64,000 nt of DNA from Carbonactinospora thermoautotrophica (GCF_001543895.1 NZ_JYIJ01000019.1:930001-994000); one strand, 5' to 3'; numbered from the stretch's first letter, positions 33,140 through 42,543 are shown. The notes: a model not told the origin generated them from the letters alone. Numbers and translations are program-made.

Positions 33140-33636
33140 CCCCGCGCTCCGGCCGCCGTACCGTCCACCCGGTCCACGCGCGGTACGCCGACGCCATGCG
33201 GCTCGCGCTGGACGAGGCCCGGCTGGCCCCCGCCACCGGGGACGTCCCGGTCGGGTGCGTGATCCTCGACCCGACCGGAGCCGTCATCGGGCGCGGGCAC
33301 AACGAACGCGAGGAGTTCGGCGACCCGACGGCGCACGCCGAGATGGTCGCGATCCGGCAGGCCGCGGCGGCGCGCGGGGAGTGGCGGCTGTCCGGCTGCA
33401 CCCTCGTCGTCACGCTCGAGCCCTGCACGATGTGCGCCGGCGCGATCGTGCAGGCGCGCGTGGACCGGCTGGTGTACGGCGCGGTGGACGAGAAGGCCGG
33501 GGCGGTGGGTTCGCTCTGGGACGTGGTCCGGGACCGCCGGCTCAACCACCGTCCCGAGGTTATCGGCGGCGTGCTCGCCGAGGAGTGCGGAGCGCTCCTG
33601 AGCACGTTTTTCGCATCGCATCGGGATCTCGGGTAG
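33136..33636 (+). CDS. tadA: tRNA-specific adenosine deaminase
   Basis: The 166-residue enzyme converts A34 to inosine in tRNA-Arg(ACG), allowing it to read CGU, CGC and CGA codons. The zinc site is complete: His67 and catalytic Glu69 in HAE, and Cys97 and Cys100 in PCTMC. GTG start at 33136. Note that the AICE at the left end is integrated in the gene for the very tRNA this enzyme modifies. A tRNA-Ser gene follows 10 bp later. Confidence 0.93.
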   Translation: MTPRSGRRTVHPVHARYADAMRLALDEARLAPATGDVPVGCVILDPTGAVIGRGHNEREEFGDPTAHAEMVAIRQAAAARGEWRLSGCTLVVTLEPCTMCAGAIVQARVDRLVYGAVDEKAGAVGSLWDVVRDRRLNHRPEVIGGVLAEECGALLSTFFASHRDLG

Positions 33637-33646
33637 GCTACGCGCC

Positions 33647-33733
33647 GGTGGTGTGTCCGAGCGGCCGAAGGAGCACGCCTCGAAAGCGTGTGAGGGCTTG
33701 CGCCCTCCGTGGGTTCAAATCCCACCGCCACCG
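33647..33733 (+). tRNA. tRNA-Ser (anticodon CGA)
   Basis: An 87-nt class II tRNA: acceptor GGTGGTG pairs with CGCCACC, the anticodon stem-loop is CACGC-CTCGAAA-GCGTG with anticodon CGA, a long variable arm follows (GAGGGC/GCCCTC type), and the T-arm is GTGGG-TTCAAAT-CCCAC. The discriminator is G and CCA is not encoded. Confidence 0.95.
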
Positions 33734-33742
33734 CAGTGGTGG

Positions 33743-33780
33743 GCCATAGCCCCTGACCGGTACCGGTCAGGGGCTATGGC
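33743..33780 (+). terminator. tRNA-Ser terminator, perfect 38-bp palindrome
   Basis: Positions 33743-33780 form a perfect palindrome with arms beginning GCCATAGCCCCTGACCGG. It lies 9 nt past the tRNA 3' end. The plus strand then reads ATCTCAAG, so there is no strong T-tract. Confidence 0.8.
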
Positions 33781-33952
33781 ATCTCAAGATCATGACAGTA
33801 CCGGACGGTGATCAGCCCACTGCCGTCTTGGGCATGGCATCCGTCAGCGAGCGCACCCGCGAGGACCGGCGTATCTCCGTCCGACGCCTCGGTGGCACGA
33901 GGCAGGGCAAGCAACAGCAGGTGACCGGGCACACCCCCTTGCCGAAGCTGGC

Positions 33953-34588
33953 TCAGCCTCCGACCCTGCTCCCGCACGAGGCAGAGCCCAACCACGTGTG
34001 CGGGTTGCCGGCCCAGCACCAGCCGAGCCTCGGACTGCCCCCACTGATCCATATCGCGGTGACGCGGCGGTCGCCGCAGCGGGAGCCGAGGAGGGAAAAG
34101 CAGTTCCTCGTCTTGAGGACCTCCGGGTAGTGGGTGACCAGCGCGACGCCTTCATCGATCGTCAGCGGCGAGCGGTTCTCCCGGGCGATCGTCTTGATCG
34201 CTTCATCCGGTGTGACGTTCAGGGTGCCGCCGCCTGTGTCGAGGTCAGCAACGAGGTACGCCGCACCGGGAGGGATCTGCACGCCCGCTACAGGGGTGAA
34301 GCGCTTGAGATCGTCCGCCTCCATCTGGGTGAAGCCCCGCTTGCCATCCAGCTCCACGAGGGAGATGGCCTTGTCGGCGGGGACCAGGCTGACCACGATG
34401 ACGAACGGGATGCGCCCCTGTTCCCGGCTCGTGGGCGGTTCGGGAAGCCGCTCCTTGAGCGGTGCGAGGTGCCGCAGGAACACGCCCTCCGGCAGGCCCG
34501 CGAGCTCGGGGTATCCCTTGCGGAGCAAGTTCTCGACTTGGCGGTCGAACTCTCTTCCCAGCTCAGCGTCAGATCCGTTCTCAGGCAC
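33953..34588 (-). CDS. DUF5701 family protein
   Basis: The 211-residue protein matches what I remember of actinobacterial DUF5701: N-terminal FDRQVENLLRKGYPELAGLP, middle PFVIVVSLVPADKAISLVEL, and C-terminal NCFSLLGSRCGDRRVTAIWI followed by RLGWCWAGNPHTWLGSASC. The fold and role are unknown. Length appears complete. It is monocistronic, downstream of tRNA-Ser on the opposite strand. The gaps 33781-33952 and 34589-34852 contain no supported gene. Confidence 0.7.
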   Translation of the reverse strand: MPENGSDAELGREFDRQVENLLRKGYPELAGLPEGVFLRHLAPLKERLPEPPTSREQGRIPFVIVVSLVPADKAISLVELDGKRGFTQMEADDLKRFTPVAGVQIPPGAAYLVADLDTGGGTLNVTPDEAIKTIARENRSPLTIDEGVALVTHYPEVLKTRNCFSLLGSRCGDRRVTAIWISGGSPRLGWCWAGNPHTWLGSASCGSRVGG

Positions 34589-34852
34589 CGGCTGGTCCTC
34601 TCATCCTGGCGGTGGGAAAGGGCAGGGGTTGCGCGAGCTGAATGTCCCCTTCGCAACGTGCAGGCCGGGGTTTCCGTTCCCCACGGACGCCTCAGGCACC
34701 TTCGCGACGGACGTAACCCGGCGATCAACCTGCGGTTCCCCAGGGACCCGGAGACGTTTCGCTCAGCTCCATGCTGGCGCCTGCCCGGCGGCCGCGCGGG
34801 CCCAGTGTCGGATCCATGCGCCGGGCCTCGCTCACGATCCGCCGGGTGCGGC

Positions 34853-35446
34853 TCAGCACGTCCCGGTGGGCCGCGGCTGCGGTAGGGCGGCCAGCGCGGC
34901 GGCGACCTGCTGGTCGGTGCGCAGCCGGGTGAACCGCTGGCCGAGCACCAGGTCGACCGTCTCGTCGGCACGCTTGTCCACGTGCTGGGTGGCGCCGTCC
35001 ACGAAGGCGGCCAGGAGCGTCATCCGGTCGCGGCCCCGCGTGCCGCCTCGGACCTGGGCGGTGCCCGTGATCGTGGCGTTCAACGGGTCGTTGTCGATCA
35101 TGCCGATCCGGAAACCGCGCTGCCTCAACTGATCAGCGATGCCGCGGGCCAGGCCGGTGCGCGTGGTCGCGTTGTACACGTTGACCGTCACCTGCTGCGG
35201 GGTCAGCGCCCGGTACCGGATCGCCTGGACGCCCTGGCCCGGACCGGGCGGCGTCGTGGTCGGGCAGGCGGTGGCCGTGGCGTGCTCGGCCGGGCTGTCC
35301 AGCACCAGCTTCCACGCGGCGAGCCCGAGGCCGGCCAGCACGGTCAGCGCCACGAGCACGGCAGCCACCCGCCGCCGGTTCGGTCGGCGCTGCCGGCGGT
35401 AGTAGGAGGGATACCCCGCCCGGTAGCCGGGTGAGAGCATGCTCAC
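34853..35446 (-). CDS. LytR C-terminal domain protein, membrane-anchored
   Basis: The 197-residue protein has a basic, Tyr-rich N-terminus, one membrane helix (VAAVLVALTVLAGLGLAAW, about residues 28-46) and an extracytoplasmic LytR_C domain (VTVNVYNATTRTGLARGIAD, then QLRQRGFRIGMIDND). LytR_C domains accompany LCP-type glycopolymer transferases in actinomycete cell-wall assembly; here the LCP domain is absent. GTG 35446 or ATG 35440 may be the start. The next gene upstream (35516) is on the same strand. Confidence 0.8.
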   Translation of the reverse strand: MSMLSPGYRAGYPSYYRRQRRPNRRRVAAVLVALTVLAGLGLAAWKLVLDSPAEHATATACPTTTPPGPGQGVQAIRYRALTPQQVTVNVYNATTRTGLARGIADQLRQRGFRIGMIDNDPLNATITGTAQVRGGTRGRDRMTLLAAFVDGATQHVDKRADETVDLVLGQRFTRLRTDQQVAAALAALPQPRPTGTC

Positions 35447-35515
35447 CGGGACACCCCGCTCGTCATAGCCGCAGGGTAGTCCGTCAGGAGCGGGAATATC
35501 CGGATGGCGGGGCGG

Positions 35516-35812
35516 TCAGTCGCCCAGTTCGAGTACCCGGGCGTGCAGCACCTGCCGCTGTTGCAGGGCGGCGCGAACCGCCCGGTGCAGGCCGTCCTCC
35601 AGGTACAGTTCGCCCTTCCACTTGACCACGTGCGCGAACAGGTCGCCGTAGAAGGTGGAGTCCTCGGCCAGCAGGTGATCGAGGTCGAGATGCCGCTTGG
35701 TGGTGATGAGCTGATCCAGGCGCACCTGCCGAGGCGGCACTTGGGCCCAGTCGCGTGCCGTCTTCCCGTGGTCCGGGTACGGCCGCCCATCGCCGACGCG
35801 CTTGAAGATCAC
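35516..35812 (-). CDS. Conserved protein annotated in relatives as VapB-family antitoxin
   Basis: The 98-residue protein begins MIFKRVGDGRPYPDHGKTAR and ends EDGLHRAVRAALQQRQVLHA. It is highly conserved in actinomycetes upstream of the LytR_C gene. Some databases label it a VapB antitoxin, but the KWKGELYLEDGLHRAVRAAL pattern looks more like the ParB/Srx nucleotide-binding motif, and no PIN-domain toxin gene is adjacent. Function should be treated as unknown. It likely forms an operon with the LytR_C gene. Confidence 0.65.
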   Translation of the reverse strand: MIFKRVGDGRPYPDHGKTARDWAQVPPRQVRLDQLITTKRHLDLDHLLAEDSTFYGDLFAHVVKWKGELYLEDGLHRAVRAALQQRQVLHARVLELGD

Positions 35813-35943
35813 GCTTCAAAGGGTACCGAGACTGTCGTGGGCAGCGGGATAGGTGGTTGAAAACCAGATCATAGGCTGGCCGACGAGCAGGGCTACGCCC
35901 GCTCACCCGGCGTCGGCGCGGCCGAGGCGGGAATCATCCGTTC

Positions 35944-36666
35944 GTGCAGTGCCTCGTCGGCACATCCGGCTGGCAGTACCGGCACTGGCGCGGGGTCCTC
36001 TACCCGCCCGGGCTGCCGCAGCGGCGCTGGTTGGAGGAGTACGCGCGGCACTTTCCCACGGTGGAGGTCAACAACGCGTTCTACCGGTTGCCGGAGCGGC
36101 ACGTCTTCGCGGACTGGCGGGCGCGGACCCCGGACGGCTTCGTCGTCGCGGTCAAGGCCAGCCGGTACCTCACCCACGTCAGGCGGCTCGCCGACCCGGA
36201 GGAGCCGGTCCACCGGCTGATGGAGCGGGTCACCGCTCTCGGCGACCGGCTCGGCCCGATCCTGCTCCAGTTGCCGCCGAACCTCCACGCCGTGCCGGAC
36301 CGGCTGGACGCCTGCCTGCGGGCGTTCCCCCGGGAGGTGCGCGTCGCGGTCGAGCCGCGGCACCGGTCCTGGTGGTCCGAGGAGGTCCGGGCGGTCCTGG
36401 AGCGGCACGGGGCCGCCCTGTGCTGGGCCGACCGGGACAGCCGGCCGGTCACCCCGCTGTGGCGTACCGCCGACTGGGGTTACCTGCGCCTGCACCACGG
36501 CCTCGCCGCCCCCTGGCCCCGGTACGGCCGGCGGGCGCTGGCGTCCTGGATCCGGCGGCTGCGGGAGGCGTTCGGCGACGGGGACTGCTACGCGTACTTC
36601 AACAACGACGCGGGCGGTGCCGCCGTCGAGGACGCCCGGACGTTCCTGAAGCTGCTCCGGGCGTAG
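35944..36666 (+). CDS. DUF72 (YecE-like) protein
   Basis: The 240-residue protein has the DUF72 TIM-barrel pattern: CLVGTSGWQYRHWRGVLYPP, then YARHFPTVEVNNAFYRLP, FVVAVKASRYLTH, VAVEPRHRSWW and CYAYFNNDAGG. Its function is unknown, though the barrel resembles xylose-isomerase-like enzymes. GTG start at 35944 lacks a clear ribosome-binding site. It is convergent with the M28 peptidase gene 27 bp away. Confidence 0.85.
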   Translation: MQCLVGTSGWQYRHWRGVLYPPGLPQRRWLEEYARHFPTVEVNNAFYRLPERHVFADWRARTPDGFVVAVKASRYLTHVRRLADPEEPVHRLMERVTALGDRLGPILLQLPPNLHAVPDRLDACLRAFPREVRVAVEPRHRSWWSEEVRAVLERHGAALCWADRDSRPVTPLWRTADWGYLRLHHGLAAPWPRYGRRALASWIRRLREAFGDGDCYAYFNNDAGGAAVEDARTFLKLLRA

Positions 36667-36693
36667 GGGCCGCGCACGACCGGGCACGGCCGG

Positions 36694-38232
36694 TCAGGCC
36701 GCGGCGTCCTCCTGGTGGCCGACCGGCTGCTTCTTGACTCGCGCGGCCTTGCCGGCGTTGCCGGCGGTGAGCTTGCCGTTCACCGAGGAGGTGTCCAGCG
36801 CGTACGTGGCCGTGGCATGCGCCACCGCGTCGGCGTTGGTGTCCAGCGCGTACGCGTTGAGGTTGTTGATCGTGTCGCACGCCTGGTGGTAGCAGTAGTC
36901 GAACGCGACCCCGGCGATGCCGCCGTACTTCGCGACCTGCTGCGGTGTCTTCTGCTCCTCGGCGCCGGTGAACAGGCCGCCGGCCGGGATGCCGACCGCG
37001 ATGAACGGGCCGTAGTCGGAGCGCCCGGTGAAGTCCGTGCCCTCGTACGGCAGGCCCTCGGCCGCGAAGTGCCGCTCGAACAGCTTCTCGATCTGCGCCG
37101 AGCCCTCCGGGCCGGGACCGGCCCCGACCTTGTCCGAGTCGTCGCCGTCGTAGACGAGGCGGGCGTAGTTCGGCGACCCGACCATGTCGAAGTTGAGGTA
37201 CAGCGCGATCTTCTTCCGCTCCCCCTCGGGCAGGCTGGCCACGTAGTGCTCGGACCCGAGCAGGCCCAGCTCCTCAGCGCTCCACCAGGCGAACCGCACC
37301 TGGTTCCGCGGCTGGATGCCGCTGCGCGCCAGCTGCAGGGCGGTCTCCAGGATCACCGCGCTGCCCGAGCCGTTGTCGTTGATGCCCGGCCCGCCGACGA
37401 CCGAGTCCAGGTGGGCGCCGAGCATCACCACGTTGTCGGCGCGGCCCTTCCTGGTCTGCGCGATCACGTTGCGGGTCTTGCGCGTCTCGACGATCGTGTC
37501 CGTCTTGACCCGCGCGGTCGTGCCCGGCTGCGCCAGTTCCTGGCCGACCGCGAAGCTCGCCCCGAGCACCGGGATCGACACGACCGGGCCGCCGAGGGTG
37601 GCGGCGAAGGCGTCGGTGTGGCCCGGCGTGCCCTGGTTGAACACGATCACGGCCTTGGCGCCGGCCGCCGCCGCGTTCCGCGCCTTCTGCCCGAACGTGC
37701 AGGTGCCGCGCTGGACCAGCGCGATGTGGCCGGGGGTGAACCCGGCGAAGTCGCTCGCCTCGCAGCCGCTGGTCGAGGCCGCCGGGTCGGCCAGCGCCAG
37801 GTCGACCGGCTGGACCGGCGCGGTCACGTCACCGGTGCCGGAGTACGTCATCGTCCGGTAGTCGCCGCCCTGCTGGTACGACTTCGGCTCCGGGGTCACC
37901 CGCTGCAGGACCGCGGGGCTCTTCTCCTGGAAGAACGGGAAGTCGAACTCCTGCAGCGTCACCTGGTAGCCGGCGCGCTTCAGCTGGTCGGCCACGTAGC
38001 TGACGGTCAGCTCGTAGCCGGGGGTACCGCTCGCGCGCGTGCCGCTGTTCGCGTTCGCGAACTGCTGGAACGCCTGCATGTGCCGCATCACGCCGTCCAG
38101 CGTGACCGCGTGGCGCAGCTGCTCCGAAGCCCGGTCGACCGGGTCGGTGGCGGCCGACGAGATCGAGGTCGCGACGATCGGTGGCGCCAGAGCTGCCGCG
38201 GTCACCGTGGCGAGCAGGGATCTCCGCTTCAT
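36694..38232 (-). CDS. Secreted M28-family aminopeptidase with PA domain
   Basis: The 512-residue precursor has a signal peptide with twin Arg (MKRRSLLATVTAAALAPP), a PA insert (ALVQRGTCTFGQKARNAAAA) and an M28 peptidase domain. Zinc and catalytic residues are visible: His/Asp in GAHLDSV, Asp in GINDNGSGSA, Glu-Glu in SAEELGLLGS, Asp in NFDMVG and His in CYHQACDT. It resembles streptomycete leucine aminopeptidases that trim peptides outside the cell. GAGAGG precedes ATG 38232. The Tat signal is possible (RRSLL) but not certain. Confidence 0.9.
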   Translation of the reverse strand: MKRRSLLATVTAAALAPPIVATSISSAATDPVDRASEQLRHAVTLDGVMRHMQAFQQFANANSGTRASGTPGYELTVSYVADQLKRAGYQVTLQEFDFPFFQEKSPAVLQRVTPEPKSYQQGGDYRTMTYSGTGDVTAPVQPVDLALADPAASTSGCEASDFAGFTPGHIALVQRGTCTFGQKARNAAAAGAKAVIVFNQGTPGHTDAFAATLGGPVVSIPVLGASFAVGQELAQPGTTARVKTDTIVETRKTRNVIAQTRKGRADNVVMLGAHLDSVVGGPGINDNGSGSAVILETALQLARSGIQPRNQVRFAWWSAEELGLLGSEHYVASLPEGERKKIALYLNFDMVGSPNYARLVYDGDDSDKVGAGPGPEGSAQIEKLFERHFAAEGLPYEGTDFTGRSDYGPFIAVGIPAGGLFTGAEEQKTPQQVAKYGGIAGVAFDYCYHQACDTINNLNAYALDTNADAVAHATATYALDTSSVNGKLTAGNAGKAARVKKQPVGHQEDAAA

Positions 38233-38481
38233 CGAGGTGATTCCTCTCCGCATGCCGGCGGGCGGGCGCGCCCGCCCGGAGGCGACGCTAACGGGATCAT
38301 GGCGACTTCGCGTCGGTTTTACGGAAACGACTTTGAAACGACGCCGGGAGCCCCGCGGTGTCCTCCGGCCTGGCGGGTGTCGCGCGTCAATCGCCTTCGA
38401 CGCTGAGCACCCGCTGGACACCGCGGGCCCGGAGTTCCTGCTTCCGCGGCTTCCCGGACGAACTCAGATCTGCCGCCGTGC

Positions 38482-39738
38482 TCACAGGGAGCCCTGAGCT
38501 TGCGGACGACGCGCGGCCAGGACAAGCCCGGCGAGGGAGATCAGCATCCATGCGGTGAGGTAGGTGAAGGCGGCGGCCGGGGAGACCACTGTCCACAGCG
38601 CTCCGGCGATGCCGCTCGCGGCGAGGTTGCCGAACGCCTGGATGGCGGCGAGCAGTCCGAACGCCGAGCCCCGGACGTCGGCGGGCGCCAGCGCGGCGAC
38701 GGCGGAGTGCTGGGCGGTTTCCACGCAGCCGATCGCGACCCCGGCGGCGGCGAACGGCAGGGCGAGCGCGAAGAGGTTCGAGTCGGTGAGCGCGAAGCCT
38801 GCGTAGGCGGCGGCGAACAACGCCACACCGGCGGAGAGCACGCGGGTCGGACCGCTGGGCCCCAGCCAGTCGGCGACCTTGCCCGCGGGCAGCGACGCCA
38901 CCGTGGCGGTGACGTTGTAGAGCGTGTAGAGCCCGAGCGCGATCGTGGTGGCGGTCTTGGCGCCGTGGCCAGGGGTGAGCAGCTCGGTGGCGCGCAGGAT
39001 CAGCAGCGTGGCGGCGACGTTGCCGACCTCGAAGCAGGCGACGGCGGCCAGGAGGCGGCCGAGCTGGCCGCGCAGTACCGGACGCACCCGGATGCGGATC
39101 GGTACGTGTTCGCGGCGCTCGAGCCGGGGAGCGTGGCGGATGGCGTACACGATCGCCGCGGCGGCGAGCAGCCCGGGGATCACCGACAGCCCGATCGCCC
39201 ACCGCACCCCCACGGCCGCGACCAGGCCCAGGGCGAGCAGCGGCCCGACGATCGCCCCGAGGTTGTCCATCATCCGCTCGAACCCGTAGGCCCGCCCGTA
39301 GGCGGAGGGGTCGACGACGTCGGCGAGCAGTGCGTTCCGGGCGGGCACCCGCAGGCCGCGGGCCGCCCACGCGCCGGCGCGCAGCAGCCCGACCTGCCAT
39401 ACGGCGGTGGCGGCGCCGGTGAGCGAGGACAGCACGGCGGTGGCGGTGTAACCGCCCACAGCCACCCGCCGTCGGCGCGCTGGGTCGTCGGCGAGCGCCC
39501 CGCCCGCGACCCGCGCGGCGCCGGCCAGACCGTCGGAGACACCCTCGATCAGGCCCAATGCCGCAGCGGGGGCGCCCAGGGCGGAGGTGAGCAGGCTCGG
39601 CAGCAACGCGGTGGGCACCTCGTGCCCGACGTCGGAGAGCAGACTGGCGGCGCCGATCCCGCCGACCCCTCGGGTCAGCCACCGCCTTTCGGCGCCGGGG
39701 CTTTCGGTGCCCGGGGGTTGCGCGGCTGGTGCGGTCAT
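38482..39738 (-). CDS. MFS transporter
   Basis: The 418-residue protein has about 12 membrane helices and MFS motifs (GGALADDPARRRRVAVGGYT between helices 2 and 3; GKVADWLGP in the second half). The first loop LLSDVGHEVPTALLPSLL occurs in actinobacterial drug/metabolite exporters. Substrate unknown. It lies 112 bp from the next MFS gene upstream but differs from it in sequence, so the two are not recent duplicates. Confidence 0.8.
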   Translation of the reverse strand: MTAPAAQPPGTESPGAERRWLTRGVGGIGAASLLSDVGHEVPTALLPSLLTSALGAPAAALGLIEGVSDGLAGAARVAGGALADDPARRRRVAVGGYTATAVLSSLTGAATAVWQVGLLRAGAWAARGLRVPARNALLADVVDPSAYGRAYGFERMMDNLGAIVGPLLALGLVAAVGVRWAIGLSVIPGLLAAAAIVYAIRHAPRLERREHVPIRIRVRPVLRGQLGRLLAAVACFEVGNVAATLLILRATELLTPGHGAKTATTIALGLYTLYNVTATVASLPAGKVADWLGPSGPTRVLSAGVALFAAAYAGFALTDSNLFALALPFAAAGVAIGCVETAQHSAVAALAPADVRGSAFGLLAAIQAFGNLAASGIAGALWTVVSPAAAFTYLTAWMLISLAGLVLAARRPQAQGSL

Positions 39739-39850
39739 GTCCGCCAGTGTGGCCCATCTGCTCCCCGCCTTGGCGGCGCGCGGCGGAAAGACGACGCCGG
39801 GCCAGGGTCAGTCGGTGCGACACTCGCGGCAGCGGTGCTGCGGCGTGCGC

Positions 39851-41152
39851 TTAGTCCTGGCCCGGTAGGCGGTCATGTCGGGGGTGTGTCTCGTACATGC
39901 GTACCGCGACCAGCAGGCCGGATGCGGCGGTGAGGGCGGCGACGGCCCAGACGGCGGCGCGGATGCCGAAGACGTCGGCGAGGCCTCCGGCGAGCAGGGC
40001 GCCGGCGGCGAAGCCACCGTCGCGCCACAGCCGGTAGACGCCGACGGCGCGGGCCCGCCAGGTGGGGTGGGCGACGTCGCCGACGGCGGCGAGCAGGGTG
40101 GGGTACACCATGGCGGTGCCCAGGCCGAGCAGCGCCGCGGCCACCGCCCAGGCGGTGAACGTGCCGGCGAGGGCGACAGCGGCGAGGGCCAGGGCCTGCA
40201 GCAGCATCCCGGAGGCGATGAGCCGCTTGCGCCCGTGGCGGTCCGACAGCGCGCTGGTGGCGAGCTGGGCGAGGCCCCACACGCCGGGGTAGACGGCGGC
40301 GAGGATCCCGATCTGGCCGACGGTCAGCCCGCCGGCGGCGAACAGGATGGGGAACAGGCCCCACGCCAGGCCGTCGTTGAGGTTGTTCACCAGGCCGGCT
40401 TGGCTGGCGGCGGCCAGGGCGGGTTCGCGCAGGCTGGTGAGGGCGAAGACCTGGCGGGTGGTCAGCTGCTCGGGCAGGGGCTCCCGGCGGGTGGCGGCTT
40501 CGTGGCGGGCGTGGGCGCGGGTCTCGCGGACGAAGACGGCCGACAGGCCCAGGCCGAGGGCGGCGTAGGCGGCGGCGAGCAGGAACGGGGCGGGGCGCAG
40601 CCCGTAGCGGACGGCGAGGAACCCGGTGGCCATGGCGGTGGCGGCGACGGCGAGGTAGCCGGCGGCTTCGTTCAGGCCCATGGCCAGGCCGCGGCGGGCG
40701 GGGCCGACCAGGTCGATCTTCATGATGACGGTGGTGGACCAGGCCAGGCCCTGGTTGACGCCGAGCAGTACGTTCGCGGCCACGACCCAGCCCCAGTGCG
40801 GCGCCCAGATCAGCAGCAGGGGGACGGGGAGGCCGGCGAGCCAGCCGGCGATGAGGACAGGTTTGCGGCCGAAGCGGTCGGCGAGGGCGCCGGCGGTGAA
40901 GTTGGTGAGCGCCTTGACCACGCCGAAGGCGAGGATGAACGTCAGGGCCGTGGTGTAGTCGGGCAGGTGGAACTGGCGTTGGGCCAGCAGCGGCAGCACG
41001 GTGCGCTCGGCGCCGAGCAGGCCGCCGACCAGGGCGTTGACCGCGACCAGCAGGGTGAACTGGGCGGCGTTGACGGCCAACCCCAGCCGCACCCCCGCGA
41101 CCCGCGTCGAGGCCGTCGAATCTGGCGCCGTCGAATTCGATGCGGCGGTCAT
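39851..41152 (-). CDS. MFS transporter of the sulfur-stress locus
   Basis: The 433-residue protein has 12 predicted helices, with motif A-like GALADRFGRKPVLIAGWLAG and SDRHGRKRLIASGMLL. Its ATG overlaps the stop of the MBL-rhodanese gene (ATGA), so both are translated from one mRNA with the ArsR-rhodanese regulator divergent upstream. This context suggests export of a sulfur compound such as thiosulfate, sulfite or a persulfide product, but nothing in the sequence shows the substrate. Confidence 0.8.
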   Translation of the reverse strand: MTAASNSTAPDSTASTRVAGVRLGLAVNAAQFTLLVAVNALVGGLLGAERTVLPLLAQRQFHLPDYTTALTFILAFGVVKALTNFTAGALADRFGRKPVLIAGWLAGLPVPLLLIWAPHWGWVVAANVLLGVNQGLAWSTTVIMKIDLVGPARRGLAMGLNEAAGYLAVAATAMATGFLAVRYGLRPAPFLLAAAYAALGLGLSAVFVRETRAHARHEAATRREPLPEQLTTRQVFALTSLREPALAAASQAGLVNNLNDGLAWGLFPILFAAGGLTVGQIGILAAVYPGVWGLAQLATSALSDRHGRKRLIASGMLLQALALAAVALAGTFTAWAVAAALLGLGTAMVYPTLLAAVGDVAHPTWRARAVGVYRLWRDGGFAAGALLAGGLADVFGIRAAVWAVAALTAASGLLVAVRMYETHPRHDRLPGQD

Positions 41153-42487
41153 GCGCCCTGTGTCAGCGTCCGGCCGGTGGTCTTCGCCCAGTCGTCGGCG
41201 CCGCCGACCAGGACGGCGACCTGGCGGTGGCCGGCGCGTTCCAGCAGGCTCGCGGCGCTCATGGCGCGTTCGCCGTGCCCGCACATCACCACCCTCGGTC
41301 CGTCCGCCAGCTCGTGGGCCCGGAGGGCACCGAGTTCGAGGTGGTCGGCACCGGGCAGGTGCCCGGCCGCGTACTCGGCGTCTTGCCGGACATCGAGCAC
41401 CGGGGCGTCCCCGATCGCATCCGGGGTGACCAGCCGGATGCGCCGCAGCGGCCCGCCCGCCGCGACCCAGGCGTCGATCCCCAACTCCCCGGCCAGCCGC
41501 TCGTAGCTGATCTTCAGGGCCTGCCAGCAGATCTCGGCCGGATCCTGATCGGCGTTGCGGACGAAGACCAGCGGCGCGTCGGGGGGGGGCAGCAGCCAGC
41601 CCAGCCAGGTGGCGAACTGCGGCCGCAGCGGGATGGAGACCGCGCCGGGCACGTGCCCGGCGGCGAAGTCCACCACCGGGCGCACGTCCACCAGCTGAGC
41701 GCCGTCGGCCAGCAGGGCGCGCACCCGGGCGGCGTCCAGCGGCGCCAGGGCCGGGTCACCCACCACGACCTTCGGGCCTCGACGGTTGGCTTCGGCGAGC
41801 CAGGAGAAGTAGGTCGGGTAGCTCCCCAAACTGCCCAGCAACTGCTTCACGAAGGTGTCCTCATCGGGGGCGGCCAGCAACGGGTTGCTCGCCTTCTGCT
41901 CCCCGATCGTGGAGGTGCGCTTGGCCGCGGCCGGGGCGGAGCAGAACGAACCGGCCCCGTGCGTAGGCCACACCGCCACCTCCTCCGGCAGGGTGCTCAG
42001 GCGCCGCAGCGAGGCGTACTGGGCGCGGGCCAGTTCCTCGGCCCGCTCGGCACCCAGCAGGTCGGTCCGCGCCGCCGAGCCCACCAGCAGCGATCCGCCG
42101 GTGAACACCCCCAGCGGCCGGTCCCCGTCCAGCAGCAGGAAGGCCAGGTGCTCGTCGGTGTGCCCCGGGGTGGCCCACGCGCGCAGCACCAGACCCCCCA
42201 GATCCACCTCATCCCCGTCACCCAGCCCCACGTGGTCGAAGGCCCGCCCCCCCGCCTGCCGATGCCAGGATCCGCGCCCCGTCGTCGGCGGCCAGCCGCA
42301 CGGCGCCGGACAGGAAGTCCGCGTGCAGATGTGTCTCCGCGGCCCACGCGATCCGCAGCCCCCGTCGTTTCGCCGCCGCCCGCACCGCGCGCAGATCCCG
42401 AGGGGGATCCACCACCAGCGCCCGCCCGTCGCCGGTGTCCAGCAGGTAGCAGGTGTTGCCCAGGCCCTCGTCGACCAGCGGTTCCAC
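41149..42487 (-). pseudogene. MBL-fold/double-rhodanese protein (persulfide dioxygenase-like), frameshifted
   Basis: The 5' part (42487 to about 42240) encodes the N-terminal metallo-beta-lactamase segment with the ETHLHADFLSGA zinc motif. The rest of the domain (LRAWATPGHTDEHLAFLLLD) and two rhodanese domains follow in another frame. The break is at a run of seven G on the minus strand (42247-42253): deleting one G joins ILASAGG to RAFDHVGL. The first rhodanese lacks its Cys; the second has MCGHGER. Persulfide dioxygenase/rhodanese fusions oxidise persulfides to sulfite or thiosulfate. A sequencing error, mutation or slippage could explain the break. GTG 42487 is the likely start. Confidence 0.75.
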
Positions 42488-42543
42488 GTCGACCCCGGGT
42501 CATGGCCATCCTCCCGCCTGCCGGTACGCTAACCTCAAAGGAC

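Noticed and set aside
39739-39851. The two neighbouring MFS genes as a recent duplication
   Set aside because: Their protein sequences differ throughout; only the general MFS layout is shared.
41579-41590. Second long C/G run in the MBL-rhodanese gene as another frameshift
   Set aside because: The reading frame is continuous through it with sensible rhodanese sequence (LGWLLPPPDAPLVFV) on both sides.
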